NCBI GenBank assembly: GCA_038277395.1
Contig: CM076194.1
Location: forward strand, 183,273,227-183,337,226
Direction of reading: 5' to 3'
DNA length: 64,000 nucleotides
From: Dryocosmus kuriphilus
Lineage: Eukaryota > Arthropoda > Insecta > Hymenoptera > Cynipidae
Shown: piece by piece, positions 11,401 to 25,670 of the stretch
Layout of the letters: each line of letters begins with the position of its first letter
Numbering within the stretch: position 1 is the first letter of the stretch
Translations under genes and position numbers: made by a program
The notes under the pieces: generated by a model
What the model was told of the DNA's origin: nothing
Database searches by the model: none
The model's input: the letters and a program-made list of their open reading frames with translations, nothing else

Positions 11401-14400
11401 TATGGCGACGCATTCGTATTTCTCTGTCAAATTCTACAAAATCATGTATTCTTTTTATGAAATAAGATGATATCCACAGCGCAGTTCGATAAGCATCGAA
11501 GATCCAGGAAAAACGCTATTTCCTCGAATTTGGACGCGTTTTTCTCCATGCAAACTATGATTAATCGAAATTATGGCGACGCATTCGTATTTCTCTGTCA
11601 AATTCTACAAAATCATGTATTCTTTTTATGAAATAAGATGATATCCACAGTACGCAGTTCGATAAGCATCGAAGATCCAGGAAAAACTGCTATTTCCTCG
11701 AATTTGGACGCGTTTTTCTCCATGCAAACTATGATTAATCGAAATTATGGCGACGCATTCGTATTTCTCTGTCAAAATTCTACAAAATCATGTATCTTTT
11801 TATGAAATAAGATGATATCACAGTACGCAGTTCGATAAGCATCGAAGATCCAGGAAAACGCTATTTCCTCGAATTTGGACGCGTTTTTCTCCATGCAAAC
11901 TATGATTAATCGAAATTATGGCGACGCATTCGTATTTCTCTGTCAAATTCTACAAAATCATGTATTCTTTTTATGAAATAAGATGATATCCACAGCGCAG
12001 TTCGATAAGCATCGAAGATCCAGGAAAACGCTATTTCCTCGAATTTGGACGCGTTTTTCTCCATGCAAACTATGATTAATCGAAATTATGGCGACGCATT
12101 CGTATTTCTCTGTCAATTCTACAAAATCATGTATTCTTTTATGAAATAAGATGATATCCACAGACGCAGTTCGATAAGCATCGAAGATCCAGGAAAACTG
12201 CTATTTCCTCGAATTTGGACGCGTTTTTCTCCATGCAAACTATGATTAATCGAAATTATGGCGACGCATTCGTATTTCTCTGTCAAAATTCTACAAAATC
12301 ATGTATTTTTATGAAATAAGATGATATCCACGTAGCATTCGTAAGCATCGAAGATCCAGGAAAACTGCTATTTCCTCGAATTTGGACGCGTTTTTCTCAT
12401 GCAAACTATGATTAATCGAAATTATGGCGACGCATTCGTATTTTCTGTCAAAATTCTACAAAATCATGTATTTTTTATGAAATAAGATGAATCCACAGTA
12501 CGCAGTTCGATAAGCATCGAAGATCCAGGAAACTGCTATTTCCTCGAATTTGGACGCGTTTTTCTCCATGCAAACTATGATTAATCGAAATTATGGCACG
12601 ATTCGTATTTTCTCTCAAAATTCTACAAAATCATGTATTTTTTATGAAATAAGATGATATCCACATCGCAGTTCGATAAGCATCGAAGATCCAGGAAAAA
12701 TGCTATTTCCTCGAATTTGGACGCGTTTTTCTCCATGCAAACTATGATTAATCGAAATTATGGCGACGCATTTCGTATTTCTCTGTCAAAATTCTACAAA
12801 ATCATGTATTCTTTTTATGAAATAAGATGATATCCACAGAGCAGTTCGATAAGCATCGAAGATCCAGGAAAACTGCTATTTCCTCGAATTTGGACGCGTT
12901 TTCTCCATGCAAACTATGATTAATCGAAATTATGGCGACGCATTCGTATTTCTCTGTCAAAATTCTACAAAATCATGTATTCTTTTTATGAAATAAGATG
13001 ATATCCAAGACGCAGTTCGATAAGCATCGAAGATCCAGGAAAACTGCTATTTCTCGAATTTGGACGCGTTTTTCTCCATGCAAACTATGATTAATCGAAA
13101 TTATGGCGACGCATTCGTATTTCTCTGTCAAAATTCTACAAAATCATGTATTCTTTTTATGAAATAAGATGATATCCACAGTACAGTTCGATAAGCATCG
13201 AAGATCCAGGAAGAACGCTATTTCCTCGAATTTGGACGCGTTTTTCTCCATGCAAACTATGATTAATCGAAATTATGGCGACGCATTCGTATTTCTCTGT
13301 CAAAATTCTACAAAATCATGTATTCTTTTTATGAAATAAGATGATATCCACAGTACGCAGTTCGATAAGCATCGAAGATCCAGGAAAACGCTATTTCCTC
13401 GAATTTGGACGCGTTTTTCTCCATGCAAACTATGATTAATCGAAATTATGGCGACGCATTCGTATTTCTCTGTCAAATTCTACAAAATCATGTATTCTTT
13501 TTATGAAATAAGATGATTCCACAGACGCAGTTCGATAAGCATCGAAGATCCAGGAAAACGCTATTTCCTCGAATTTGGACGCGTTTTTCTCCATGCAAAC
13601 TATGATTAATCGAAATTATGGCGACGCATTCGTATTTCTCTGTCAAATTCTACAAAATCATGTATTCTTTTTATGAAATAAGATGATATCCACAGCCGCA
13701 GTTCGATAAGCATCGAAGATCCAGGAAAAACTGCTATTTCCTCGAATTTGGACGCGTTTTTCTCCATGCAAACTAGATTAATCGAAATTATGGCGACGCA
13801 TTCGTATTTCTCTGTCAAAATTCTACAAAATCATGTATTTTTATGAAATAAGATGATATCACAGACGCAGTTCGATAAGCATCGAAGATCCAGGAAAAAT
13901 CTGCTATTTCCTCGAATTTGGACGCGTTTTCTCCATGCAAACTATGATTAATCGAAATTATGGCGACGCTTCGTATTTCTCTGTCAAAATTCTACAAAAT
14001 CATGTATTCTTTTTATGAAATAAGATGATTCACAGACGCAGTTCGATAAGCATCGAAGATCCAGGAAAACTGCTATTTCCGAATTTGGACGCGTTTTTCT
14101 CCATGCAAACTATGATTAATCGAAATTATGGCGACGATCGTATTTCTCTGTCAAAATTCACAAATCATGTATTCTTTTTATGAAATAAGATGATATCACA
14201 GTAGCAGTTCGATAAGCATCAAGATCCAGGAAAAACGCTATTTCCTCGAATTTGGACGCGTTTTTCTCCATGCAAACTATGATTAATCGAAATTAGGGGA
14301 CGCATTCGTATTTCTCTGTCAAAATTCTAAAATATGTATTCTTTTTATGAAATAAGATATATCACAGATGCAGTTCGATAAGCATCGAAGATCCAGGAAA

Positions 14401-15000
14401 ACGCTATTTCTCGAATTTGGACGCGTTTTTCTCCATGCAAACTATGATTAATCGAAATTATGGCGACGCATTCGTATTCTCTGTCAAAATTCTACAAAAT
14501 CATGTATTCTTTTTATGAAATAAGATATCACAGATGCAGTTCGATAAGCATCGAAGATCCAGGAAGAACGCTATTTCCTCGAATTTGGACGCGTTTTTCT
14601 CCATGCAAACTATGATTAATCGAAATTATGGCGACGCATTCGTATTTCTCTGTCAAAATTCTACAAAATCATGTATTCTTTTTATGAAATAAGATATTCA
14701 CAGTATCAGTTCGATAAGCATCGAAGATCCAGGAAAACGCTATTTCCTCGAATTTGGACGCGTTTTTCTCCATGCAAACTATGATTAATCGAAATTATGG
14801 CGACGCATTCGTATTTCTCTGTCAAAATTCTACAAAATCATGTATTCTTTTTATGAAATAAGATTATTCCACATACGCAGTTCGATAAGCATCGAAGATC
14901 CAGGAAAACGCTATTTCCTCGAATTTGGACGCGTTTTTCTCCATGCAAACTATGATTAATCGAAATTATGGCGACGCTTCGTATTTCTCTGTCAAAATTC
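8441..15000 (+). repeat. 174-bp satellite array, clean block 3
   Basis: This is an uninterrupted run of nearly forty monomers. The segment from AAGCATCGAAG to the AAATAAG end is nearly invariant, while the hinge varies from copy to copy (CAGTACGCAG, CAGCGCAG, CAGACGCAG, CAGTACAG). A minority variant GGAAGAACGCT replaces GGAAAACTGCT at about 13,210 and 14,565. Quality worsens steadily after about 14.9 kb. Confidence 0.97.
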
Positions 15001-16540
15001 TACAAAATCATGTATTCTTTTATGAAAAAGATGATAACAGCGCAGTTCGATAAGCATCAAATCCAGGAAAAGCTATTCCTCGAATTGGACGCGTTTTTCT
15101 CCATGCAAACTATGATTAATCGAAATTATGGCGACGATTGATCTTGTCTTCTCAAAATATGTATTTTTATGAAATAATGACAGCATTCGATAAGCATCGA
15201 AATCCAGGAAACATGCTATTTCCTCGAATTTGACGCGTTTTCTCCATGCAATATGATAATCGAAATTAGGCGACGCATTCGTATTTCCGTCAATTCTACA
15301 AAACATGACTTTTATGAAATAAGATGATCACAGTCGCAGTTCGATAGCAGAAATCCAGAAAACGTATTTCTGAATTGGAGTTTTTCCCAGCAACTTGATT
15401 AATCGAAATGCAGGATCGTATTTCCTCAATTTGAACTGTTTCTTTATGAAATAAGATGAATCCAAGCGCAGTTCGTATTCGAAGATCCAGGAAAAACTGC
15501 TATTTCCTCGAATTTGGACGCGTTTTTCTCCATGCAAACTATGATTAATCGAAATTATGGCGAAGTCGGAAATACTGCTATTTCTCGAATTTGGACCTTT
15601 TTTATGAAATATGATTATCGAAATTATGGCGACGTCGTTTTCCGTCAAAATCTACAAAATATGTATCTTTTATGAAATAGATATCACAGACGCATTCGAT
15701 AAGCTCGAAGATCCAGAAAATGTATTTCCTCGAATTTGGACGTTTTTCTCATGAACTTGATTATCGAAATTAGGCGACGCATTCGTATTTCCTCAAATTT
15801 CAAACTTTCTTTATGAAATAAGATGTATCAAGACGCATTCGAAATCATCGAAATTCTAAAATACTGTATTCCTCGAATTTGACGCTTTTTCTCCATGCAA
15901 ACTTGATTAATCGAAATTTGCGAACGTTTTTCCTGCAAATTCTACAAATATGTATTTTATGAAATAGATATATCCCAAACGCATTCGTAACATCAAGATT
16001 CTAGAAATACGTATTTCCTCGAATTTGAGTTTTTCTCCATGCAGAACTATGATTATCGATTATGGACGCTTATTTCTCTCAAACTTTACTAAATCAATAT
16101 CTTTTTATAAATAATGACAATCGCAGTTCGATAAGCTTCAAGCATGAAATATCTATCGATTTGAAGTCGATTTTCCAGCAAAATGATTTCGAAATTATGG
16201 GACGTTTTCCCGTATTTTTTAAATCAAAAATCATGTTCTTTTTTGAAATAAGATTATCACAGTATGCTTTCGAAAGCATGAATCCAGGAAAAACGCTTTC
16301 CTGAATTTGAACCGATTTTCTCCATGAAACTTATTTACGAAATTATGGCAGCATCTTTTCTCTGAATATTCTACGAAATCTATTTCTTTTTAAAATAAAA
16401 TCATCATTTTTTTATTGAAATCGAAATCCAGAATTCATAACTCGAATTTGGACGCGTTTTTCTCCATGAATTATGATTTTTCAATTGACGTTTATTTTCT
16501 GTAAAAATTAAGCATGTATTCTTTTTTGAAATAAGATGAT
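15001..16540 (+). repeat. degenerate satellite with truncated monomers
   Basis: Monomers become shortened and rearranged. At 15,540-15,640 a normal ATTAATCGAAATTATGGCGA run jumps directly into GGAAATACTGCTATTTC and then into a second GATTATCGAAATTATGGCGACG, so most of the intervening monomer is missing. Around 15,395-15,450 one copy fuses the CGAAAT region to a second TTTCCTC region. From 15.8 to 16.5 kb only anchor words survive. The 106-codon minus frame at 15328-15648, the longest in the array, is a by-product of these deletions. Confidence 0.85.
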
Positions 16541-19500
16541 ATTCACAACGCAGTTCGATAAACGAAGATCCAGGAAAAAATGCTATTTCCTCGAATTTGG
16601 ACGCGTTTTTCTCCATGCAAACTATGATTAATCGAAATTATGGCGACGCTTCGTATTTCTCTGTCAAATTCTACAAAATCATGTATTCTTTTTATGAAAT
16701 AAGATGATATCCACAGCCGCAGTTCGATAAGCATCGAAGATCCAGGAAAAACTGCTATTTCCTCGAATTTGGACGCGTTTTTCTCCATGCAAACTATGAT
16801 TAATCGAAATTATGGCGACGCATTCGTATTTCTCTGTCAAAATTCTACAAAATCATGTATTTTTTTATGAAATAAGATTATCCAGTACCAGTTCGATAAG
16901 CATCGAAGATCCAGGAAAACGCTATTTCCTCGAATTTGGACACGTTTTTTCCATGCAAACTATGATTAATCGAAATTATGGCGACGCATTCGTATTTCTC
17001 TGTCAAAATTCTACAAAATCATGTATCTTTTATGAAATAAGATGATATCCACAGAGCAGTTCGATAAGCATCGAAATCCAGGAAAACTGCTATTTCCTCG
17101 AATTTGGACGGTTTTTCTCCATGCAAACTATGATTAATCGAAATTATGGCGACGCATTCGTATTTCTCTGTCAAAATTCTAAAATCTGATTACTTTTTAT
17201 GAAATAAGATGATATCCACAGTAGCAGTTCGATAAGCATCGAAGATCCAGGAAAACCTATTTCCTCAATTTGGACGCGTTTTTCTCCATGCAAACTATGA
17301 TTAATCGAAATTATGGCGACGCTTCGTATTTCTCTGTCAAAATTCTACAAAATCATGTATTCTTTTTATGAAATAAGATATATCACAGTACGCAGTTCGA
17401 TAAGCATCGAAGATCCAGGAAAACTGCTATTTCCTCGAATTTGGACGCGTTTTTCTCCATGCAAACTATGATTAATCGAAATTATGGCGACGCATTCGTA
17501 TTTCTCTGCAAATTCTACAAAATCATGTATTCTTTTTATAAATAATGATATCCACAGACGCAGTTCGATAAGCATCGAAGATCCAGGAAAACTGCTATTT
17601 CTCGAATTTGGACGCGTTTTTCTCCATGCAAACTATGATTAATCGAAATTATGGCGACGCATTCGTATTTCTGTCAAATTCTACAAAATCATGTATTTTT
17701 TATGAAATAAGATGATATCCACAAGCAGTTCGATAAGCATCGAAGATCCAGGAAAACTGCTATTTCCTCGAATTTGGACGCGTTTTTCTCCATGCAAACT
17801 ATGATTAATCGAAATTATGGCGACGCATTCGTATTTCTCTGTCAAAATTCTACAAAATCATGTATCTTTTTATGAAATAAGATGATATCCACAGCACGCA
17901 GTTCGATAAGCATCGAAGATCCAGGAAAACGCTATTTCCTCGAATTTGGACGCGTTTTTCTCCATGCAAACTATGATTAATCGAAATTATGGCGACGCAT
18001 TCGTATTTCTCTGTCAAAATTCTACAAAATCATGTATCTTTTTAGAAATAAGATGATATCCACAGCACGCAGTTCGATAAGCATCGAAGATCCAGGAAAA
18101 CTGCTATTTCTCGAATTTGGACGCGTTTTTCTCCATGCAAACTATGATTATCGAAATTATGGCACGCATTCGTATTTCTCTGTCAAATTCTACAAAATCA
18201 TGTATCTTTTTATGAAATAAGATATATCCACAGCACGCAGTTCGATAAGCATCGAAGATCCAGGAAATACGCTATTTCCTCGAATTTGGACGCTTTTTCT
18301 CCATGCAAACTATGATTATCGAAATTATGGCGACGCATTCGTATTTCTCTGTCAAAATTCTACAAAATATGTATTCTTTTTATGAAATAAGATGATATCC
18401 ACAGCAGCAGTTCGATAAGCATCGAAGATCCAGGAAAACGCTATTTCCTCGAATTTGGACGCGTTTTCTCCATGCAAACTATGATTTAATCGAAATTATG
18501 GCGACGCATTCGTATTTCTCTGTCAAAATTCTACAAAATCATGTATTCTTTTTATGAAATAAGATGATATCCACAGTACAGTTCGATAAGCATCGAAGAT
18601 CCAGGAAATACGCTATTTCCTCGAATTTGGACGCGTTTTTCTCCATGCAAACTATGATTCATCGAAATTATGGCGACGCATTCGTATTTCTCTGTCAAAA
18701 TTCTACAAAATCATGTATTCTTTTTATGAAATAAGATGTTTCCACAGCACGCAGTTCGATAAGCATCGAAGATCCAGGAAAACTGCTATTTCCTCGAATT
18801 TGGACGCGTTTTTCTCCATGCAAACTATGATTAATCGAAATTATGGCGACGCATTCGTATTTCTCTGTCAAAATTCTACAAAATCATGTATTCTTTTTAT
18901 GAAATAAGATGATATCCACAGTACGCAGTTCGATAAGCATCGAAGATCCAGGAAAACGCTATTTCCTCGAATTTGGACGCGTTTTTCTCCATGCAAACTA
19001 TGATTAATCGAAATTATGGCGACGCATTCGTATTTCTCTGTCAAAATTCTACAAAATCATGTATTCTTTTTATGAAATAAGATGATATCACAGCACGCAG
19101 TTCGATAAGCATCGAAGATCCAGGAAAACTGCTATTTCCTCGAATTTGGACGCGTTTTTCTCCATGCAAACTATGATTAATCGAAATTATGGCGACGCAT
19201 TCGTATTTCTCTGTCAAAATTCTACAAAATCATGTATTCTTTTTATGAAATAAGATGATATCCACAGTACGCAGTTCGATAAGCATCGAAGATCCAGGAA
19301 AACTGCTATTTCCTCGAATTTGGACGCGTTTTTCTCCATGCAAACTATGATTAATCGAAATTATGGCGACGCATTCGTATTTCTCTGTCAAATTCTACAA
19401 AATCATGTATTTTTTATGAAATAAGATGATATCCACAGCAGCAGTTCGATAAGCATCGAAGATCCAGGAAAACTGCTATTTCCTCGAATTTGGACGCGTT

Positions 19501-22500
19501 TTTCTCCATGCAAACTATGATTAATCGAAATTATGGCGACGCATTCGTATTTCTCTGTCAAAATTCTACAAAATCATGTATTCTTTTTATGAAATAAGAT
19601 GATATCCACAGTACGCAGTTCGATAAGCATGAAGATCCAGGAAAACGCTATTTCCTCGAATTTGGACGCGTTTTTCTCCATGCAAACTATGATTAATCGA
19701 AATTATGGCGACGCATTCGTATTTCTCTGTCAAAATTCTACAAAATCATGTATTTTTTATGAAATAAGATGATATCCACAGAGCAGTTCGATAAGCATCG
19801 AAGATCCAGGAAAACGCTATTTCCTCGAATTTGGACGCGTTTTTCTCCATGCAAACTATGATTAATCGAAATTATGGCGACGCATTCGTATTTCTCTGTC
19901 AAAATTCTACAAAATCATGTATTCTTTTTATGAAATAAGATGATACCCACAGTACGCAGTTCGATAAGCATCGAAGATCCAGGAAAACTGCTATTTCCTC
20001 GAATTTGGACGCGTTTTTCTCCATGCAAACTATGATTAATCGAAATTATGGCGACGCATTCGTATTTCTCTGTCAAAATTCTACAAAATCATGTATTTTT
20101 TATGAAATAAGATGATATCCACAGACGCAGTTCGATAAGCATCGAAGATCCAGGAAAACTGCTATTTCCTCGAATTTGGACGCGTTTTTCTCCATGCAAA
20201 CTATGATTAATCGAAATTATGGCGACGCATTCGTATTTCTCTGTCAAAATTCTACAAAATCATGTATTCTTTTTATGAAATAAGATGATATCCACAGCAC
20301 CAGTTCGATAAGCATCGAAGATCCAGGAAAACTGCTATTTCCTCGAATTTGGACGCTTTTTCTCCATGCAAACTATGATTAATCGAAATTATGGCGACGC
20401 ATTCGTATTTCTCTGTCAAAATTCTACAAAATCATGTATTTTTTTATGAAATAAGAATTACCAGTTCGATAAGCATCGAAGTTCCAGGAAACTGCTATTT
20501 CCTCGAATTTGGACGCGTTTTTCTCCATGCAAACTATGATTAATCGAAATTATGGCGACGCATTCGTATTTCTCGTCAAAATTCTACAAAATCATGTATT
20601 CTTTTTATGAAATAAGATGATATCCACAGACGCAGTTCGATAAGCATCGAAGATCCAGGAAAACTGCTATTTCCTCGAATTTGGACGCGTTTTTCTCCAT
20701 GCAAACTATGATTAATCGAAATTATGGCGACGCATTCGTATTTCTCTGTCAAAATTCTACAAAATCATGTATCTTTTTATGAAATAAGATGATATCCACA
20801 GCACGCAGTTCGATAAGCATCGAAGATCCAGGAAAACTGCTATTTCCTCGAATTTGGACGCGTTTTTCTCCATGCAAACTATGATTATCGAAATTATGGC
20901 GACGCATTCGTATTTCTCTGTCAAATTCTACAAAATCATGTTTTCTTTTTATGAAATAAGATGATATCCACAGTACGCAGTTCGATAAGCATCGAAGATC
21001 CAGGAAATACGCTATTTCCTCGAATTTGGACGCGTTTTTCTCCATGCAAACTATGATTAATCGAAATTATGGCGACGCATTCGTATTTCTCTGTCAAATT
21101 CTACAAAATCATGTATCTTTTTATGAAATAAGATGATATCCACAGACGCAGTTCGATAAGCATCGAAGATCCAGGAAAACTGCTATTTCCTCGAATTTGG
21201 ACGCGTTTTTCTCCATGCAAACTATGATTAATCGAAATTATGGCGACGCATTCGTATTTCTCTGTCAAATTCTACAAAATCATGTATTCTTTTTATGAAA
21301 TAAGATGATATCCACAGACGCAGTTCGATAAGCATCGAAGATCCAGGAAAACGCTATTTCCTCGAATTTGGACGCGTTTTTCTCCATGCAAACTATGATT
21401 ATCGAAATTATGGCGACGCATTCGTATTTCTCTGTAAAAATTCTACAAAATCATGTATCTTTTTATGAAATAAGATGATATCCACAGACGCAGTTCGATA
21501 AGCATCGAAGATCCAGGAAAACTGCTATTTCCTCGAATTTGGACGCGTTTTTTCCATGCAAACTATGATTAATCGAAATTATGGCGACGCATTCGTATTT
21601 CTCTGTCAAAATTCTACAAAATCATGTATTCTTTTTATGAAATAAGATGATATCCACAGTACGCAGTTCGATAAGCATCGAAGATCCAGGAAATACTGCT
21701 ATTTCCTCGAATTTGGACGCGTTTTTCTCCATGCAAACTATGATTATCGAAATTATGGCGACGCATTCGTATTTCTCTGTCAAATTCTACAAAATCATGT
21801 ATCTTTTATGAAATAAGATGATATCCACAGACGCAGTTCGATAAGCATCGAAGATCCAGGAAAACTGCTATTTCCTCGAATTTGGACGCGTTTTTCTCCA
21901 TGCAAACTATGATTATCGAAATTATGGCGACGCATTCGTATTTCTCTGTCAAATTCTACAAAATCATGTATCTTTTTATGAAATAAGATGATATCCACAG
22001 CACGCAGTTCGATAAGCATCGAAGATCCAGGAAAAACTGCTATTTCCTCGAATTTGGACGCGTTTTTCTCCATGCAAACTATGATTAACGAAATTATGGC
22101 GACCATTCGTATTTCTCTGTCAAAATCTACAAAATCATGTATTTTTATGAAATAAGAGATATCACAGACGCAGTTCGATAAGCATCGAAGTCCAGGAAAA
22201 CGCTATTTCCTCGAATTTGGACGCTTTTTCTCCATGCAAACTTGTTAATCGAAATTATGGCGACGCATTCGTATTTCTCTGTCAAAATTTCTCATGTACT
22301 TTATGAAATAAGTACCCAGTCAGTTGATAAGCATCGAAGATCCAGGAAAACGTATTTCCTCGAATTTGGACGCGTTTTTTCCATGCAAACTATGATTAAA
22401 TTCGACGCATTCGTATTTCTGTCAAATTCTACAAAATCATGTATTCTTTTTATGAAATAAGATGATATCCAAGGCAGTTCGATAAGCATCGAAGATCCAG

Positions 22501-25500
22501 GAAAACTGCTATTTCCTCGAATTTGGACGCGTTTTTCTCCATGCAAACTTGATTAATCGAAATTATGGCGACGCATTCGTATTTCTCTGTCAAATTCTAC
22601 AAAATCATGTATCTTTTATGAATAAGATGATATCCAAGTACAGTTCGATAAGCATCGAAGATCCAGGAAAACCTATTTCCTCGAATTTGGACGCGTTTTT
22701 CTCCATGCAAACTTGATTAATCGAATTATGGCGACGCATTCGTATTTCTCTGTCAAATTCTACAAAATCATGTATTCTTTTTATGAAATAAATGATATCC
22801 ACAGTACGCAGTTCGATAAGCATCGAAGATCCAGGAAAACTGCTATTTCCTCGAATTTGGACGCGTTTTTCTCCATGCAAACTATGATTAATCGAAATTA
22901 TGGCGACGCATTCGTATTTCTCTGTAAAAATTCTACAAAATCATGTATTCTTTTTATGAAATAAGATGATATCCACAGCACGCAGTTCGATAAGCATCGA
23001 AGATCCAGGAAAACTGCTATTTCCTCGAATTTGGACGCGTTTTTCTCCATGCAAACTATGATTAATCGAAATTATGGCGACGCATTCGTATTTCTCTGTC
23101 AAAATTCTACAAAATCATGTATTCTTTTTATGAAATAAGATGATATCCACAGCACGCAGTTCGATAAGCATCGAAGATCCAGGAAAACTGCTATTTCCTC
23201 GAATTTGGACGCGTTTTTCTCCATGCAAACTATGATTGATCGAAATTATGGCGACGCATTCGTATTTCTCTGTCAAAATTCTACAAAATCATGTATTCTT
23301 TTTATGAAATAAGATGATATCCACAGCACGCAGTTCGATAAGCATCGAAGATCCAGGAAAACTGCTATTTCCTCGAATTTGGACGCGTTTTTCTCCATGC
23401 AAACTATGATTGATCGAAATTATGGCGACGCATTCGTATTTCTCTGTCAAAATTCTACAAAATCATGTATTCTTTTTATGAAATAAGATGATATCCACAG
23501 TACGCAGTTCGATAAGCATCGAAGATCCAGGAAATCTACTATTTCCTCGAATTTGGACGCGTTTTTCTCCATGCAAACTATGATTGATCGAAATTATGGC
23601 GACGCATTCGTATTTCTCTGTCAAATTCTACAAAATCATGTATTTTTTTTGAAATAAGATGATATCCACAGACGCAGTTCGATAAGCATCGAAGATCCAG
23701 GAAAACTGCTATTCCTCGAATTTGGACGCGTTTTTCTCCATGCAAACTATGATTAATCGAAATTATGGCGACGCATTCGTATTTCTCTGTAAAATTCTAC
23801 AAAATCATGTATTTTTGAAATAAGATGATACCAGTAGCAGTTCGATAAGCATCGAAATCCAGGAACTATTTCCTCGAATTTGACGCGTTTTTCTCCATGC
23901 AAACTATGATTAATCGAAATTATGGCGACGCATTCGTATTTCTCTGTCAAAATTCTACAAAATCATGTATCTTTATGAAAAAGATGATACACAGTAGCAG
24001 TTCGATAAGCATCGAAGATCCAGGAAAACGCTATTTCCTCGAATTTGGACGCGTTTTTCTCCATGCAAACTATGATTAATCGAAATTATGGCGACGCATT
24101 CGTATTTTCTGTCAAAATTCTACAAAATCATGTATTCTTTTATGAAATAAGATGATATCCACGCAGTTCGATAAGCATCGAAGATCCAGGAAAACTGCTA
24201 TTTCCTCGAATTTGGACGCGTTTTTCTCCATGCAAACTATGATTAATCGAAATTATGGCGACGCATTCGTATTTCTCTGCAAATTCTACAAAATCATGTA
24301 TCTTTTTATGAAATAAGATGATATCCACAGCAGTTCGATAAGCATCGAAGATCCAGGAAAACGCTATTTCCTCGAATTTGGACGCGTTTTTCTCCATGCA
24401 AACTATGATTAATCGAAATTATGGCGACGCATTCGTATTTCTCTGTCAAAATTCTACAAAATCATGTATCTTTTTATGAAATAAGATGATATCCACAGTA
24501 CGCAGTTCGATAAGCATCGAAGATCCAGGAAAACTGCTATTTCCTCGAATTTGGACGCGTTTTTCTCCATGCAAACTATGATTATCGAAATTATGGCGAC
24601 GCATTCGTATTTCTCTGTCAAAATTCTACAAAATCATGTATTCTTTTATGAAATAAGATGAATCACAACGCAGTTCGATAAGCATCGAAGATCCAGGAAA
24701 ACTGCTATTTCCTCGAATTTGGACGCGTTTTTCTCCATGCAAACTATGATTAATCGAAATTATGGCGACGCATTCGTATTTCTCTGTCAAAATTCTACAA
24801 AATCATGTATTCTTTTTATGAAATAAGATGATATCCACAGTACGCAGTTCGATAAGCATCGAAGATCCAGGAAAACTGCTATTTCCTCGAATTTGGACGC
24901 GTTTTTCTCCATGCAAACTATGATTAATCGAAATTATGGCGACGCATTCGTATTTCTCTGTCAAAATTCTACAAAATCATGTATTCTTTTTATGAAATAA
25001 GATGATATCCACAGACGCAGTTCGATAAGCATCGAAGATCCAGGAAAACTGCTATTTCCTCGAATTTGGACGCGTTTTTCTCCATGCAAACTATGATTAA
25101 TCGAAATTATGGCGACGCATTCGTATTTCTCTGTCAAAATTCTACAAAATCATGTATTCTTTTTATGAAATAAGATGATATCCACAGCACGCAGTTCGAT
25201 AAGCATCGAAGATCCAGGAAAACTGCTATTTCCTCGAATTTGGACGCGTTTTTCTCCATGCAAACTATGATTAATCGAAATTATGGCGACGCTTCGTATT
25301 TCTCTGTCAAAATTCTACAAAATCATGTATTCTTTTTATGAAATAAGATGATATCACAACGCAGTTCGATAAGCATCGAAGATCCAGGAAAACTGCTATT
25401 TCCTCGAATTTGGACGCGTTTTTCTCCATGCAAACTATGATTAATCGAAATTATGGCGACGCATTCGTATTTCTCTGTCAAAATTCTACAAAATCATGTA

Positions 25501-25670
25501 TTCTTTTTATGAAATAAGATGATATCACGCACGCAGTTCGATAAGCATCGAAGATCCAGGAAAACTGCTATTTCCTCGAATTTGGACGCGTTTTTCTCCA
25601 TGCAAACTATGATTATCGAAATTATGGCGACGCATTCGTATTTCTCTCAAATTCTAAAAATCATGTATTC
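16541..25670 (+). repeat. 174-bp satellite array, clean block 4
   Basis: About fifty head-to-tail monomers form the longest clean run in the window. The hinge variant CAGCACGCAG first appears at about 17,890 and is thereafter mixed with CAGTACGCAG. GGAAATACGCT/GGAAATACTGCT variants occur near 18.27, 18.61, 21.0 and 21.69 kb. Between 22.1 and 22.8 kb and again between 23.8 and 24.0 kb there is a small excess of deletions. Confidence 0.97.
23231..23592 (+). repeat. three consecutive GATTGATC-type monomers
   Basis: Three adjacent monomers, and no others in this block, read TATGATTGATCG instead of TATGATTAATCG, at about 23,236, 23,408 and 23,581. The substitution abolishes the GATTAATC palindrome. 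Consecutive sharing of a private variant is what local unequal exchange or conversion produces. It also supports these copies being separately resolved rather than a collapsed consensus. Confidence 0.8.
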
